Origin: Nocardia asteroides
GTDB lineage: Bacteria > Actinomycetota > Actinomycetes > Mycobacteriales > Mycobacteriaceae
Length of the DNA: 64,000 bases
NCBI GenBank assembly: GCA_019930625.1
Contig: CP082844.1
Coordinates: 5,022,001-5,086,000, forward strand
Direction of reading: 5' to 3'
The notes beneath the pieces are model-generated. The model was not told the DNA's origin, did not search any database, and saw only the letters and a program-made list of their open reading frames with translations. The stretch's first letter is position 1. Every line of letters starts with the position of its first letter. Positions 35,291-44,127 of this stretch are shown here, in pieces. The position numbers were made by a program, and so were the translations under genes.

Positions 35291-36370
35291 TCACCAGCGG
35301 TCACGCTCGTGCTCGCCGCGTGGACGCTGACTCTGATGAGACGGACGTCCGACCCTGATCTGCCGGGCAGGCGCCAGCGGCGAGCTGTGACCGATCCGCC
35401 CGGCACGCATGGCCGATACCAGTTCCGCGCAGACCTCATGCGCGCCGAAGCGGGGAGACCACCCGAGTTCACCTCGCGCCTTGGAGGAGTCGAGCAGGCA
35501 CGCGCGGTCGGCGAGGGCGAGCCATCCCGGGTGCAACGGCTGGAGTCCGGTCCACCATCCCGGCCAGGCGGCGGCATGGAGCGCTGCCCGTGGCGTCGGC
35601 AGGCGGAAACCTCCGAACGTGGTCGCGAGCGCGTCGGCGTGCAGAGTCGGTTCGGCGGCGAGGTTGAACGCTCCCGCCGCACGATGGCGCACAATGCGCC
35701 CGATCGCCGCGGCCACGTCCGAGCTGTGCACGAGCTGTAGCCGGAAGTCACGCCACAGTGGAACGGGCAACAGGCGCCTGCCGAGCAGCCACCTCGGCAG
35801 CCACGGCGGCAGGATCCAATCCGCCAGTTCGGCGGCGGACTCGGCCTGCGCGATTCCACACGGACGAATACGCGCTGTCCGGATCTCCGGGTTGCTCGCC
35901 TCGAAGCGGTCCAGACGCCTCTCCAACCGCGCCTTGGACGCGCTATAGGCACTACCGGGCACCCCGGACCGTTGCCATTCTTCGGAAACGCGGCGCCATC
36001 GGTCGGCCGGGGTGTAGGCGGCGCACGAGGAAGCGGCGACGAAGTGGGGCACCGCGGTCTCGGCTGCTGCTCGCAGTACGTTCTCCGTGCCGGTCTCGTT
36101 GGTTCTGCGCATCGGAGGGTCGCCGCGACGCGGATGAATCGCCCATGCCAGGTGGACCAGTGCGTCGGCGCCCGCACAGGCCGCGCGCAAGGTCTCGACG
36201 GAGCCGGCGGCCCCGATATCGCAGGACACCCACCGGGCCGCCGAATAGGGTTCGCACGCCGGATCCGGTGCGCGGCGAGCGATCCCCACGATCTCGCAGC
36301 CGTCCGCACGCAACACCCGCAACAACGCCGTGCCCACGTTGCCGCTCGCGCCGGTGACGACCACCCTCAT
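35291..36370 (-). CDS. NAD-dependent epimerase/dehydratase family protein
   Basis: 359 residues from ATG 36370. Extended SDR: N-terminal VVVTGASGNVGTALLRVL with the GxxGxxG nucleotide loop, LVHLAWAI, the Tyr-Lys pair in YSASKARLE, and RPCGIAQAES. The start overlaps the stop of a 53-residue upstream ORF by four bases (ATGA), implying translational coupling rather than its own ribosome site. The frame is open further upstream to 36547, but the overlap arrangement favours 36370. Substrate unknown. Confidence 0.88.
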   Translation of the reverse strand: MRVVVTGASGNVGTALLRVLRADGCEIVGIARRAPDPACEPYSAARWVSCDIGAAGSVETLRAACAGADALVHLAWAIHPRRGDPPMRRTNETGTENVLRAAAETAVPHFVAASSCAAYTPADRWRRVSEEWQRSGVPGSAYSASKARLERRLDRFEASNPEIRTARIRPCGIAQAESAAELADWILPPWLPRWLLGRRLLPVPLWRDFRLQLVHSSDVAAAIGRIVRHRAAGAFNLAAEPTLHADALATTFGGFRLPTPRAALHAAAWPGWWTGLQPLHPGWLALADRACLLDSSKARGELGWSPRFGAHEVCAELVSAMRAGRIGHSSPLAPARQIRVGRPSHQSQRPRGEHERDRW

Positions 36371-36528
36371 GCGCCGCGCCGCACGGGGGTGGGGCGGGCG
36401 ATCCGCGCAAGCGGGGGAGGCGCGGAGTTCCGAGCTCGATCGAGCAAGTCGGCCACCTCGATTCGCCGCGGGTCGAACACGTCGCGGCCCGTGAGCGGCC
36501 CACGCAGGCAGGCCAGGATATCCGGCAT
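36367..36528 (-). CDS. Small 53-residue protein coupled to the epimerase
   Basis: ATG 36528 has GGAGG six bases upstream, the best ribosome site in this interval, and the stop overlaps the epimerase ATG as ATGA. The protein begins MPDILACLRGPLTGRDVF and contains a short amphipathic helix, then a Pro/Arg-rich tail. No family recognised. Its main role may be to deliver ribosomes to the epimerase gene, or it may be a short partner peptide. Confidence 0.5.
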   Translation of the reverse strand: MPDILACLRGPLTGRDVFDPRRIEVADLLDRARNSAPPPLARIARPTPVRRGA

Positions 36529-36672
36529 GCGCCACCTCCATTCCCACCGCGCGATTACCCCATCGGTGGGAAACAATGACAACCGGTTCGGGAATGCGCT
36601 GAAGCGAAACCGCACGGAATGGTGGCCGGGAGCGGAGAGTGTTGTCCGCGCCCGGCCGGGTAGTCGCGGAAC

Positions 36673-37500
36673 ATGGCTACTACAGCTCCACTACCAGAAG
36701 AACGGGAAGGCGCTCCGCGGCGAGCCGTGGTGACCGGGGGAGACTCCGGGATCGGTGCGGCGATCGCGGTCGCACTCGCGGCGGGCGGGATCGATGTCGG
36801 GCTGACGTTCCGCCGCGACCGGCCGGGTGCGGAGGACACCGCCGCGCAAGTGCGCGAACAGGGGCGGACCGCTGCCGTGCGCCATCTCGACTTGACGGAT
36901 CCACCGGCCGCCGCGTCGGTGATCGACGACCTCGCCGGTGAACTCGGTGGCCTGGATGTGCTGGTGAACTGCGCCGGTACCGGGTCGGCGCAGAAGGTCA
37001 TGGAAATGGACTTCGACACCTGGCGGCAGGTGCTGTCGGTCGACCTCGACGGCGCGTTCGTCTGCGCGCGGCGCGCCGCCGAGCACATGATCGCCGCGGG
37101 CGACGGCGGCCGGATCATCAACATCACCAGCGTGCACGAACACGCGCCCCGCGTCGGCGCCGCACCGTACTGTGCGGCCAAAGCGGGCCTGGGAGCACTG
37201 ACGAAGGTGCTGGCACTGGAACTCGCCGAACACGACATCACCGTCAACTCGGTGGCGCCCGGCGAGATTTCGACACCGATGACGGGCCAGGAGGACGTCG
37301 ATCCACGTGAGCAACACCGACCGGGCGTACCGCTGGGCCGAACCGGCCATGCCAAGGAGGTCGCCGCCGTAGTGGCGTTCCTCGCCGCACCGGAGGCGAG
37401 CTATGTCACCGGCGCGTCGTACGTCGTGGACGGTGGCATGCTCTTGATGGGTCCGCAGGCCAGCACCCTGCTCACCGACGAGAAATGGCGCACGCCTTAG
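36673..37500 (+). CDS. Short-chain dehydrogenase/reductase, glucose-dehydrogenase-like
   Basis: 275 residues. GGDSGIG cofactor loop, NCAG, Ser in INITSVHEHAP, YCAAK catalytic pair, and PGEISTPMTG. The C-terminal ASYVVDGGMLLM is typical of classical SDRs. VHEH after the catalytic Ser resembles glucose 1-dehydrogenase-type enzymes. Divergent from the 53-residue gene and epimerase. Converges with the GH1 gene with a 15 bp gap. Confidence 0.9.
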   Translation: MATTAPLPEEREGAPRRAVVTGGDSGIGAAIAVALAAGGIDVGLTFRRDRPGAEDTAAQVREQGRTAAVRHLDLTDPPAAASVIDDLAGELGGLDVLVNCAGTGSAQKVMEMDFDTWRQVLSVDLDGAFVCARRAAEHMIAAGDGGRIINITSVHEHAPRVGAAPYCAAKAGLGALTKVLALELAEHDITVNSVAPGEISTPMTGQEDVDPREQHRPGVPLGRTGHAKEVAAVVAFLAAPEASYVTGASYVVDGGMLLMGPQASTLLTDEKWRTP

Positions 37501-37515
37501 CCACGTCCGGCCGGT

Positions 37516-38865
37516 CTACCGCTCCGCTACCGGGGTAAGGCAGCTGTCCGGTGGATCGACGAAGAAGCAGAGGGCCGGACCCCGGGTGGGCCGGTAATGA
37601 TCGGGAACTCCGCCCGCGGCGACGAGCTGCGTGTAGGTGCCGACGGCATCGGTGGGGCGGCGGGTGAGGGTGGGGTCGGTGCGCACGTCCACGGTGTAGA
37701 GGCCGAATCGTGGGGTGTAGCTGCCCCATTCGTAGTTGTCGGTCAGGCTCCAATAGTTGTAGCCCATGACGTTCATGCCGTCGGCCTTGGCGCGCTGAAT
37801 CCAGTAGACGGTGTCGCGCAGGTGATCACTGCGGGTGTAACCGTCGGCGCGAGGACGACCGTTCTCGGTGGGCATGCCGTTCTCGACGACGTAGAGCGGC
37901 TTGCCTGGGAACCGGCGCGAATAGAATTGCAGCGCATAGTAGATGCCCTCGGTGCGCAACGGCAGCTCCCAGATCTGCGGTCCCGGCAGGTTCGGCATCG
38001 CCGAGCCGCTGGCCCTCGCGATGGACTCGATCAGCGACTGCGCCGGATCGTAGGCGAAGTAGTAATCGACGCCGACGTAGTCGAGCCGGTCGGCGATGCG
38101 GTCCACCAAACCACCGTTGACCTGCGCCTCCGAGCCGGCGACATAACCGACATTGCTGGTCACCTGCGCACCCGGCTGCTGCTGGTGGATGTAGTCGTAG
38201 ATGGCGTTGTGCGCCTGCGCGACCCGGTCCAGCATCTCTCCTGCGTCCGCGGCGCCCCTGCGGACCTCGTGCATGATGTAGGCGACGGGCTCGTTCACGG
38301 TGACCCACAACGGGTTACGAGACGAGTAGCGGTCGACGACGGTGCGCATGTTGGTCAGCCAGTCCGCGACCATCCGCGGACTGCGCCAGCCCCCGCGGTC
38401 GACGGCCCAGCCGGGGTACACCCAGTGATCCAGGGTGATCATCGGACGCATCCCGGCCCGCTCGACGGCGGCGATGACCGCGTCGTAGAAACGAAACGCG
38501 GACTCGTCCCACACGCCCGGCGCGGGTTGCACTCGCGCCCATTCGATTCCGATCCGGAACACCCGCACGCCGAGGTCGGCCGCGAGCTGGATGTCCGAGG
38601 CATACCGGTCGTAGAAGTCGACCGAATCGCGAAGTTCGTCGTAACCGGGATTCGCGGCGATGTACCGCGTCCAATTGCTGTCGGGCGCATGGCCTTCGGA
38701 CTGGAATCCGGAAGTGGAGACGCCCCAGAGGAATTCGCCGCCCAGCGACGGTAGGCCGGCGACCGGCCGTACCGGCGGGGTGGCGGGAGAGTGCGTGGAA
38801 AGCAACAGCGTGGATGCCGCGGCGGCGAGCGCGGCGAGGACGTACCTACGGAACCGGGATCGCAT
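37516..38865 (-). CDS. Secreted glycoside hydrolase family 1-like protein
   Basis: 449 residues. The N-terminus RSRFRRYVLAALAAAASTLLLS is a signal peptide, so it is exported. FLWGVSTSGFQSEG, the acid/base in WVTVNEPVAY, and the nucleophile in LYVVENGMP match family 1 beta-glycosidases; YNYWSLTDNYEWGSYTPRFGLY is the C-terminal GH1 signature. The barrel is shorter than plant and classical bacterial GH1. Probably acts on beta-glycosides outside the membrane. It lies downstream of terD on the same strand. Confidence 0.93.
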   Translation of the reverse strand: MRSRFRRYVLAALAAAASTLLLSTHSPATPPVRPVAGLPSLGGEFLWGVSTSGFQSEGHAPDSNWTRYIAANPGYDELRDSVDFYDRYASDIQLAADLGVRVFRIGIEWARVQPAPGVWDESAFRFYDAVIAAVERAGMRPMITLDHWVYPGWAVDRGGWRSPRMVADWLTNMRTVVDRYSSRNPLWVTVNEPVAYIMHEVRRGAADAGEMLDRVAQAHNAIYDYIHQQQPGAQVTSNVGYVAGSEAQVNGGLVDRIADRLDYVGVDYYFAYDPAQSLIESIARASGSAMPNLPGPQIWELPLRTEGIYYALQFYSRRFPGKPLYVVENGMPTENGRPRADGYTRSDHLRDTVYWIQRAKADGMNVMGYNYWSLTDNYEWGSYTPRFGLYTVDVRTDPTLTRRPTDAVGTYTQLVAAGGVPDHYRPTRGPALCFFVDPPDSCLTPVAER

Positions 38866-38961
38866 CCGCCCAGGGTAACCGCGTCCTGTCCCGCGGTGTT
38901 GAAATCCGCGTTTCAGGGCGATTCGAGGACGTCGATGGTTCCCCTCGCTACTGCCGACTGC

Positions 38962-39543
38962 CTACTGCATGGCGAAGCGCAACAGCGCCTGCATGTCGCC
39001 TTGCTTGACCTTGCCTTGGCGGTTGAGGACCTCGAGCTGCCACTGATCGCCGTTACGGAAGGCGCGGGCTACCGCATTGGCGTTGTCGGTGCCGAGCAGG
39101 GAGGGCCAGATGTCGGCGACCTGCTGGCTGTTTCCGCCGGTGGCATCGTAGATCTTGAAGGAGATGTTGTTCGCCTTCTCGAACGAGCTGCCCTTCTTGA
39201 ACGCGGCGGCCACGAAGACGATGGCGTCGATCGCGGAGGGGACGTCGGCGAAGGTGACGTGGATGGTCTCGTCGTCCCCGGAGGCGGCGCCGGTCTGCTC
39301 GTCACCGGTGTGCGCGACCGATCCGTTGCCGAACGGGTCCAGGGAATCGAGTCCCGCGAAGCGCACCGGCTCGCTGCCCTGCATGAGCACGGCGACCAGA
39401 TCGAGATCCACACCGCGTTTGCGGCGCGCCCAGCCGAGTGCGCCACCGCTCGTGCCGGAGGACGGATCCCAGCTCACGCCCACACTCAACTTCATGATCC
39501 CCGCCAGGTCCGCGGCACCGTCTTCTTTTCTAAGCGTTATCAC
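38962..39543 (-). CDS. TerD-family stress protein
   Basis: 193 residues from GTG 39543, giving the family-typical N-terminus ITLRKEDGAADL. LSVGVSWDPSSG, VDLDLVAVLMQG, GDDETIHVTF and AIVFVAAAFKKG are characteristic of the TerD/CABP1 calcium-binding fold. An in-frame ATG at 39582 is possible but has no ribosome site. Such proteins accompany tellurite and general stress resistance; no other ter gene is nearby, so it is an orphan copy. Confidence 0.9.
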   Translation of the reverse strand: MITLRKEDGAADLAGIMKLSVGVSWDPSSGTSGGALGWARRKRGVDLDLVAVLMQGSEPVRFAGLDSLDPFGNGSVAHTGDEQTGAASGDDETIHVTFADVPSAIDAIVFVAAAFKKGSSFEKANNISFKIYDATGGNSQQVADIWPSLLGTDNANAVARAFRNGDQWQLEVLNRQGKVKQGDMQALLRFAMQ

Positions 39544-39632
39544 GCCATCAGGATACTGATGACGACCTGTCGCGCCCGCCATAACCGATTCGCCCGTCAG
39601 GGGAAGCCGGATGACGTCGGCGGCCCCTGGAA

Positions 39633-40565
39633 TCACTGGCCTGTAATGGAACCTCGGCGTGCCCACCATGCCTTGACGACTCCGGCCGCACCCACCTGGA
39701 CTCGACGCCGGTTCGGCACGGTGGCGCGATAGTCGAACACGGCGAAATCGCTGTCCTCGATGCGGTCGAGGATTTCCGCGTACAGTGTCGCCGCCGTCGC
39801 GACGCAGGGTCGCGATCGGCGGTGCAGCAGGGCGATTCCGTCGTGGGCGAAGCGGTAGACGTCGCGGGTGAGCGCGTGCTGGGCCGCGAGGGCCTTGCGG
39901 ACCCGGGGCTCGGTCCGCCGACGCGCCAGGCACCAGCGCAGCAGATCCCGGTCGACTCCGAACGCGGCCAGTTCGTCGGCGGGTAGGTATACCCGATCGC
40001 GCAGCAGGTCTTCGCCGACGTCGCGCAGGAAGTTGGTCAGCTGGAACGCCCTACCGAGTGCGGCGGCGTAAGGTGCGGCATCGGCGGCGCAGACGGTCCC
40101 CAGTACCGGGAGCAACTGCAATCCGATCACTTCGGCCGAACCGTAGACGTAGGTGTCGAGCGCGGCGCGGTCCGGGTAGTCGGTCACGGTCAGGTCCATC
40201 CGCATCGATGCGAGGAAAGCATCGAACAGGGCTGCCGGTATGCCATAGCGGTCGGCGGTGTCGAGAATCGCGGGTAGAACGACGTCGGTGGTGGCGTCGC
40301 GATCACGGAAACGCGTGGCGAGAGCATCCAGTTGCCGGGCTCTTTCCGCGGGTTCGCGGTGCGGGTCGAACTCGTCGAGGATGTCGTCGGCTCGGCGCGC
40401 GAATCCGTACAAGGCGTGTACCGCTGGACGCTGATCAGGTGCGAGCAGCCGGGTCGCCAAGAAGAACGTTTTCCCGTGGCGTGCGTTGAGCTGTCGGCAA
40501 CAGCGGTAGGACCGCTGGAGCGGCGAATCGCCGATCCGGGTGCTTTCGAGTCTTGTGCGGGTCAT
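39633..40565 (-). CDS. crtB: Phytoene synthase
   Basis: 310 residues from ATG 40565. Squalene/phytoene synthase domain with the two Asp-rich motifs: YGFARRADDILDE and NFLRDVGEDLLRDRVYLP. It joins two GGPP molecules to phytoene. It lies 16 bp downstream of crtI, third in crtE-crtI-crtB. The frame is open upstream into crtI; a GTG at 40580 is an alternative start. Confidence 0.95.
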   Translation of the reverse strand: MTRTRLESTRIGDSPLQRSYRCCRQLNARHGKTFFLATRLLAPDQRPAVHALYGFARRADDILDEFDPHREPAERARQLDALATRFRDRDATTDVVLPAILDTADRYGIPAALFDAFLASMRMDLTVTDYPDRAALDTYVYGSAEVIGLQLLPVLGTVCAADAAPYAAALGRAFQLTNFLRDVGEDLLRDRVYLPADELAAFGVDRDLLRWCLARRRTEPRVRKALAAQHALTRDVYRFAHDGIALLHRRSRPCVATAATLYAEILDRIEDSDFAVFDYRATVPNRRRVQVGAAGVVKAWWARRGSITGQ

Positions 40566-40581
40566 CTCGGTTCCGATCACG

Positions 40582-42117
40582 TCAACGATCAGTTCGGCTG
40601 TTGGTGAGCCCTGTTCCCACCGGTTCGACGCGGAGAGGCCGGGCGGGCGGTAGGCCGGTGATGCGATCCGCGGCAAGCCGACCGGAGATGAGCACCGGGG
40701 GTATTCCCACCCCTGGCACTGTCGAGCCACCGGCCAGCACGACGTTGTCGACGCCGCGGATCATGTTGGCGGGCCGGAACGGACCGGTTTGAGTGAATGT
40801 GTGGGCAAGTGCGAAAGGGCTTCCGGCGCGCATGCCGCGGCGCGACCAGTCGGCCGGCGTGTCCACGCGCAGGATCTCGACATCGCCGAGTCGCGTACCG
40901 AGGCGTTCCTGCGCGATCTGCACGATCCGCTCGATGTAATCCGGCCCGTCCTGCTCCCAATCGATGTGGCCCCGTTCGAGATTCGGCACCGGCGCGAGGA
41001 CATAGAGCAGATCCCGCTCCGGTGGCGCCAGCGAGGGATCGGTAGCGGTGGGACGTGTGACCAACAGCGAGGGATCGCGCATCACCTGCCCGCGGACGGT
41101 GATTTCGTGGAATGACTCCTCCCAGGCGGTCCCGAACAACAGGCTGTGGTGCGCGATCCCGGCCGCGGGCGCACACGCGAGATGGGCGATCACCGCCGAC
41201 GGGGCGGAACTCAGCGGAACCGGACGTCGCGGTGTGCGCGCGATCAGCTGGTACGCCTCGTGCAGTTCCGTCGTCAGCACGACAGCGTCGCAGGCGATTC
41301 GGTCACCGTCGCCGGTGAACACGCCGGTGATCCGCGAGCCGGTGCTCTCCAGCGCGGTCACGGCGGTGTCGTAGCGGAATCGGACACCGGCAGCGGTCGC
41401 CGCGTCGGCGAGCGCGATCGCAACGGAGCGCATGCCGCCGCGCGGAAAGAACACACCGCCGATGGTGTCCATGTAGGCGATCACCGCGTAGGCGGCCAGC
41501 GCCCGGCTGGGCGCGACGCCCGCGTAGAGCGATTGGAACGTGAAGATACGCCGCAGGTCCGGGTCGCGGATGTGTCGTGCTACGGCGCGATCCCATCGCC
41601 TGAAACCGCCCAACGCGACCAACCGAGCCAGGGCGGGGGAGACCATCGACAGCGGTGAGTCGAAATTGGAAGCGATGAAGGGGTCCATCTCCGCTCGATA
41701 CAGGCGCGTCAGCCACCGCCGCAGACGGCGATAGCCGTCCGCTTCGCCGGCTCCGGCGAACCGGCGGATTTCCTCGTACATCCGTTCGGCGTCGGTGTGC
41801 ACCTCCAACGTCCGGCCATCGGCGAAATGCGACCGGTACGCCGGCTCGACGGGCGCCAGCGTCAAGTGATCCGCGGCGCGAGCTCCGGCGGCGGCGAAGA
41901 CGCTGTCGACGAGCTCCGGCATGGTCAGGACCGTGGGGCCGATGTCGAGCCGATACCCTCCGAGGTCCGCGTATCCGGCTCGCCCGCCAGGCACCGATTC
42001 GCGTTCCAGAACGATGACTTCTCGGGATCGGCCCGCCAGGTGCAGGGCCGCCGACAACCCCGCAAGGCCTGCTCCCACGATCACGATCCGGTCGGTAGCG
42101 CCGTTGACGGTGCGCAT
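40582..42117 (-). CDS. crtI: Phytoene desaturase
   Basis: 511 residues. N-terminal FAD loop IVIVGAGLAGLSAALHLAG, then LERESVPGGRAG; the C-terminal SGRLAADRITGL and NMIRGVDNVVLAGGSTVPGVGIP are signatures of CrtI desaturases. It dehydrogenates phytoene toward lycopene. AGGAGG eight bases before the ATG. 14 bp from crtE. The number of desaturation steps cannot be read from sequence. Confidence 0.95.
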   Translation of the reverse strand: MRTVNGATDRIVIVGAGLAGLSAALHLAGRSREVIVLERESVPGGRAGYADLGGYRLDIGPTVLTMPELVDSVFAAAGARAADHLTLAPVEPAYRSHFADGRTLEVHTDAERMYEEIRRFAGAGEADGYRRLRRWLTRLYRAEMDPFIASNFDSPLSMVSPALARLVALGGFRRWDRAVARHIRDPDLRRIFTFQSLYAGVAPSRALAAYAVIAYMDTIGGVFFPRGGMRSVAIALADAATAAGVRFRYDTAVTALESTGSRITGVFTGDGDRIACDAVVLTTELHEAYQLIARTPRRPVPLSSAPSAVIAHLACAPAAGIAHHSLLFGTAWEESFHEITVRGQVMRDPSLLVTRPTATDPSLAPPERDLLYVLAPVPNLERGHIDWEQDGPDYIERIVQIAQERLGTRLGDVEILRVDTPADWSRRGMRAGSPFALAHTFTQTGPFRPANMIRGVDNVVLAGGSTVPGVGIPPVLISGRLAADRITGLPPARPLRVEPVGTGLTNSRTDR

Positions 42118-42131
42118 CGGTGGGCCTCCTG

Positions 42132-43253
42132 TCAGGCGACGCGTTCGGTGCAGGCGGTGGCCATCTGGCCGAGGGCGGCGCGCATCGGCGCGGTGAACGT
42201 GGCGGTATCCAGTGCGCTCAGCGCTCCAGCCACCAGTTCGGCGATCATCGTCTCGGCACGTGCGGGCGCGCCGGATTCGGCGATCAGCTCTCGGGCGCGG
42301 TCGATGTCCGCCGCGTCGAGCCGAGGACGATTCAGCAGTTCCGCCAGTTCGGTCCGGGCCGACGAGGTCGCCATCTCCCGGGCGAGGACCACGACGGTGG
42401 TCGCGGTGCGCTCCCCGAGGTCGCTGTCGGCGGGCTTGCCGGTCACGGCCTGCGCTCCGAAGATGCCGAGAAGGTCGTCACGCAACTGGAATGCCTCACC
42501 GAGCGCGGTGCCGTACCGGCCCAGCGCGTTGAGCACGGACGCATCACAGCCTGCCATCGCGGCCCCCATCTCCAAGGGCCGTCGCACCGTGTAATTGCCG
42601 GACTTGGTTCGGGCGATCGCCAGTACCGAGGTCAGTTGTGGTTCGGCGCGGGCGTCATTGAGCAGATCCTCGAACTGCCCTGTCGCCAGTTCCAGCCGCA
42701 TGGTGTCGTAGTACGGCCACACCGGTCCGAGCGCGGCCGCGGGGAGCCCACTTTCCCGGAGCATCTGCTCGGCCCACACCAGGCACATGTCCCCGAGCAG
42801 TGTCGCGGCCGACTCGCCGTACCTGGTGGCGGAACCGGGCGCACCGGCGCCGCGGTGCAGTGCGGCGAACCGGACATGCGCGGACGGAGCGCCTCGGCGC
42901 GTCTCGGACTGGTCCATGACATCGTCCTGGAGAAGGGCGAACGCGTGAAGCAGCTCCAGACCGGCCGCTGCCCGCAAGGCCGCCCGGTCATCCGCTGCGC
43001 CGCACAGCCAGCCCAGATACATGAAGGTCGACCGCAGGCACTTCCCGCCCATCGCGTACTGGACCAGGATGTCTTGCGCACCGAGGCGACGCAGCGCGGC
43101 CGGGCATGCCCGCAGGAGGAAATCACCGATCTCGTCGAGCACCGCCCGCCGCACCGCCTCCCGCCATACCGGAAACGAGTCCGCGCCATCGAGCGCCGGA
43201 ATCTCACCGACCGAGTCGGCCAGTGGTGATTCGGACGACGCGATGCTCATCAT
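42132..43253 (-). CDS. crtE: Geranylgeranyl diphosphate synthase (polyprenyl synthetase)
   Basis: 373 residues from ATG 43253 with GGAAAGGGA upstream; an in-frame ATG at 43307 lacks a ribosome site. First Asp-rich motif LLQDDVMDQSETRRG, second QLRDDLLGIFG. The allylic chain-length region FALLQDD fits a C20 product, used by CrtB. First enzyme gene of the crt operon. Confidence 0.92.
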   Translation of the reverse strand: MMSIASSESPLADSVGEIPALDGADSFPVWREAVRRAVLDEIGDFLLRACPAALRRLGAQDILVQYAMGGKCLRSTFMYLGWLCGAADDRAALRAAAGLELLHAFALLQDDVMDQSETRRGAPSAHVRFAALHRGAGAPGSATRYGESAATLLGDMCLVWAEQMLRESGLPAAALGPVWPYYDTMRLELATGQFEDLLNDARAEPQLTSVLAIARTKSGNYTVRRPLEMGAAMAGCDASVLNALGRYGTALGEAFQLRDDLLGIFGAQAVTGKPADSDLGERTATTVVVLAREMATSSARTELAELLNRPRLDAADIDRARELIAESGAPARAETMIAELVAGALSALDTATFTAPMRAALGQMATACTERVA

Positions 43254-43307
43254 CGATCCCTTTCCTGCGCCTGCGGCGCGCAGCTCACTACCAGAGATGG
43301 TGTCCAT

Positions 43308-43324
43308 AACGATGCATTAACGAT
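43308..43324. promoter_or_regulatory. 11-bp-spaced direct repeat upstream of crtE
   Basis: AACGAT occurs at 43308-43313 and again at 43319-43324, exactly 11 bp apart, ~55-70 bp before the crtE start and overlapping the end of the secreted-protein gene. The 11-bp step is that reported for CarH operators. Confidence 0.35.
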
Positions 43325-43814
43325 TCGAAACACAGCCCTGCAACGTTTGGAAGTCGCCCGCGAAGGCCCACCCGCCGCTACACGTGGGCGTCGAGACGCC
43401 GGTGACCGCGACCGTGGCTCCCGGGCCTGCGATGCCGATCGACAACCCGGGTCGCACGCCGGATGAGGTGACGCTCGCGCCGGGGCCGAGGGCGACCGCG
43501 GCCGGGCCGGACAAATAGGTCGAGTTCGAGGTCGCGGTGCCACCGTTCTGCGCGATCGCGAGGGACAAACTGGCCGGTGCGGCGTCGGCGGCAGCGGTTC
43601 CGTCGATGCCGTAAGCGGCGGCGGCGCCACCGGCGTCACTGGTTGCCGAGCATGAGGCGCCGCCGCCGGAAGACCGCGCCGTCGCCGGGCCCGGCGCCGG
43701 GCATTCCGCAGGCGGAGCGGAAGTCGCGGTGGGCGCGGCGAGCAGTATGCCCAGCGACGCCGCCCCGACGCCGGCCACCAGCCCGAGTGGTCGCGTGCGA
43801 GTGAGTCGATCCAT
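43317..43814 (-). CDS. Small secreted protein, alanine/glycine-rich
   Basis: 165 residues. N-terminal signal peptide LGLVAGVGAASLGILLAAPTATSA, then a mature part rich in Ala, Gly, Ser with four cysteines (CPAPG, SCSA, PTCSGG, QGCVSNR), likely two disulfides. Strong GGGAGGA before ATG 43814. It resembles short exported Nocardia proteins of unknown role. It lies just upstream of crtE (63 bp) and divergent from the CarH/LitR-like regulator, so it may be the first gene of the crt transcript. Confidence 0.8.
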   Translation of the reverse strand: MDRLTRTRPLGLVAGVGAASLGILLAAPTATSAPPAECPAPGPATARSSGGGASCSATSDAGGAAAAYGIDGTAAADAAPASLSLAIAQNGGTATSNSTYLSGPAAVALGPGASVTSSGVRPGLSIGIAGPGATVAVTGVSTPTCSGGWAFAGDFQTLQGCVSNR

Positions 43815-43868
43815 GACGTCCTCCCATTGGGGTCTTTGGGCTTCTAGCGCTTCACACTACTCCTCTAA

Positions 43869-43889
43869 TGATGCAAAATCGACGCATCA
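43869..43889. promoter_or_regulatory. Dyad between secreted-protein gene and CarH/LitR-like gene
   Basis: TGATGC (43869-43874) and GCATCA (43884-43889) form a perfect 6-bp inverted repeat with a 9-bp spacer, typical of a MerR-family operator. The AT-rich TAATGATG at its left recurs inverted before the photolyase gene. Confidence 0.45.
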
Positions 43890-44127
43890 CTTGGGTAGCA
43901 TTCGACGCTCCGCACGACACCGCATCCACTCGCCGAGGCGGTTCGCCGACTTCGCCCGCTGACGACGGTCGGTGAAGAAACACCCGGCTCGCGACGAGGA
44001 GCAGACGACATGCCGATACCGAACCCGCGCAGGATGCTCCGCTGTGGACGTCCCCTTCCTCGGCCACCATCGGTCGCGCAGTCCCGCGGCCGCGATCGCG
44101 ACCATCTCGAGCAGATGCGGTCCCGCG

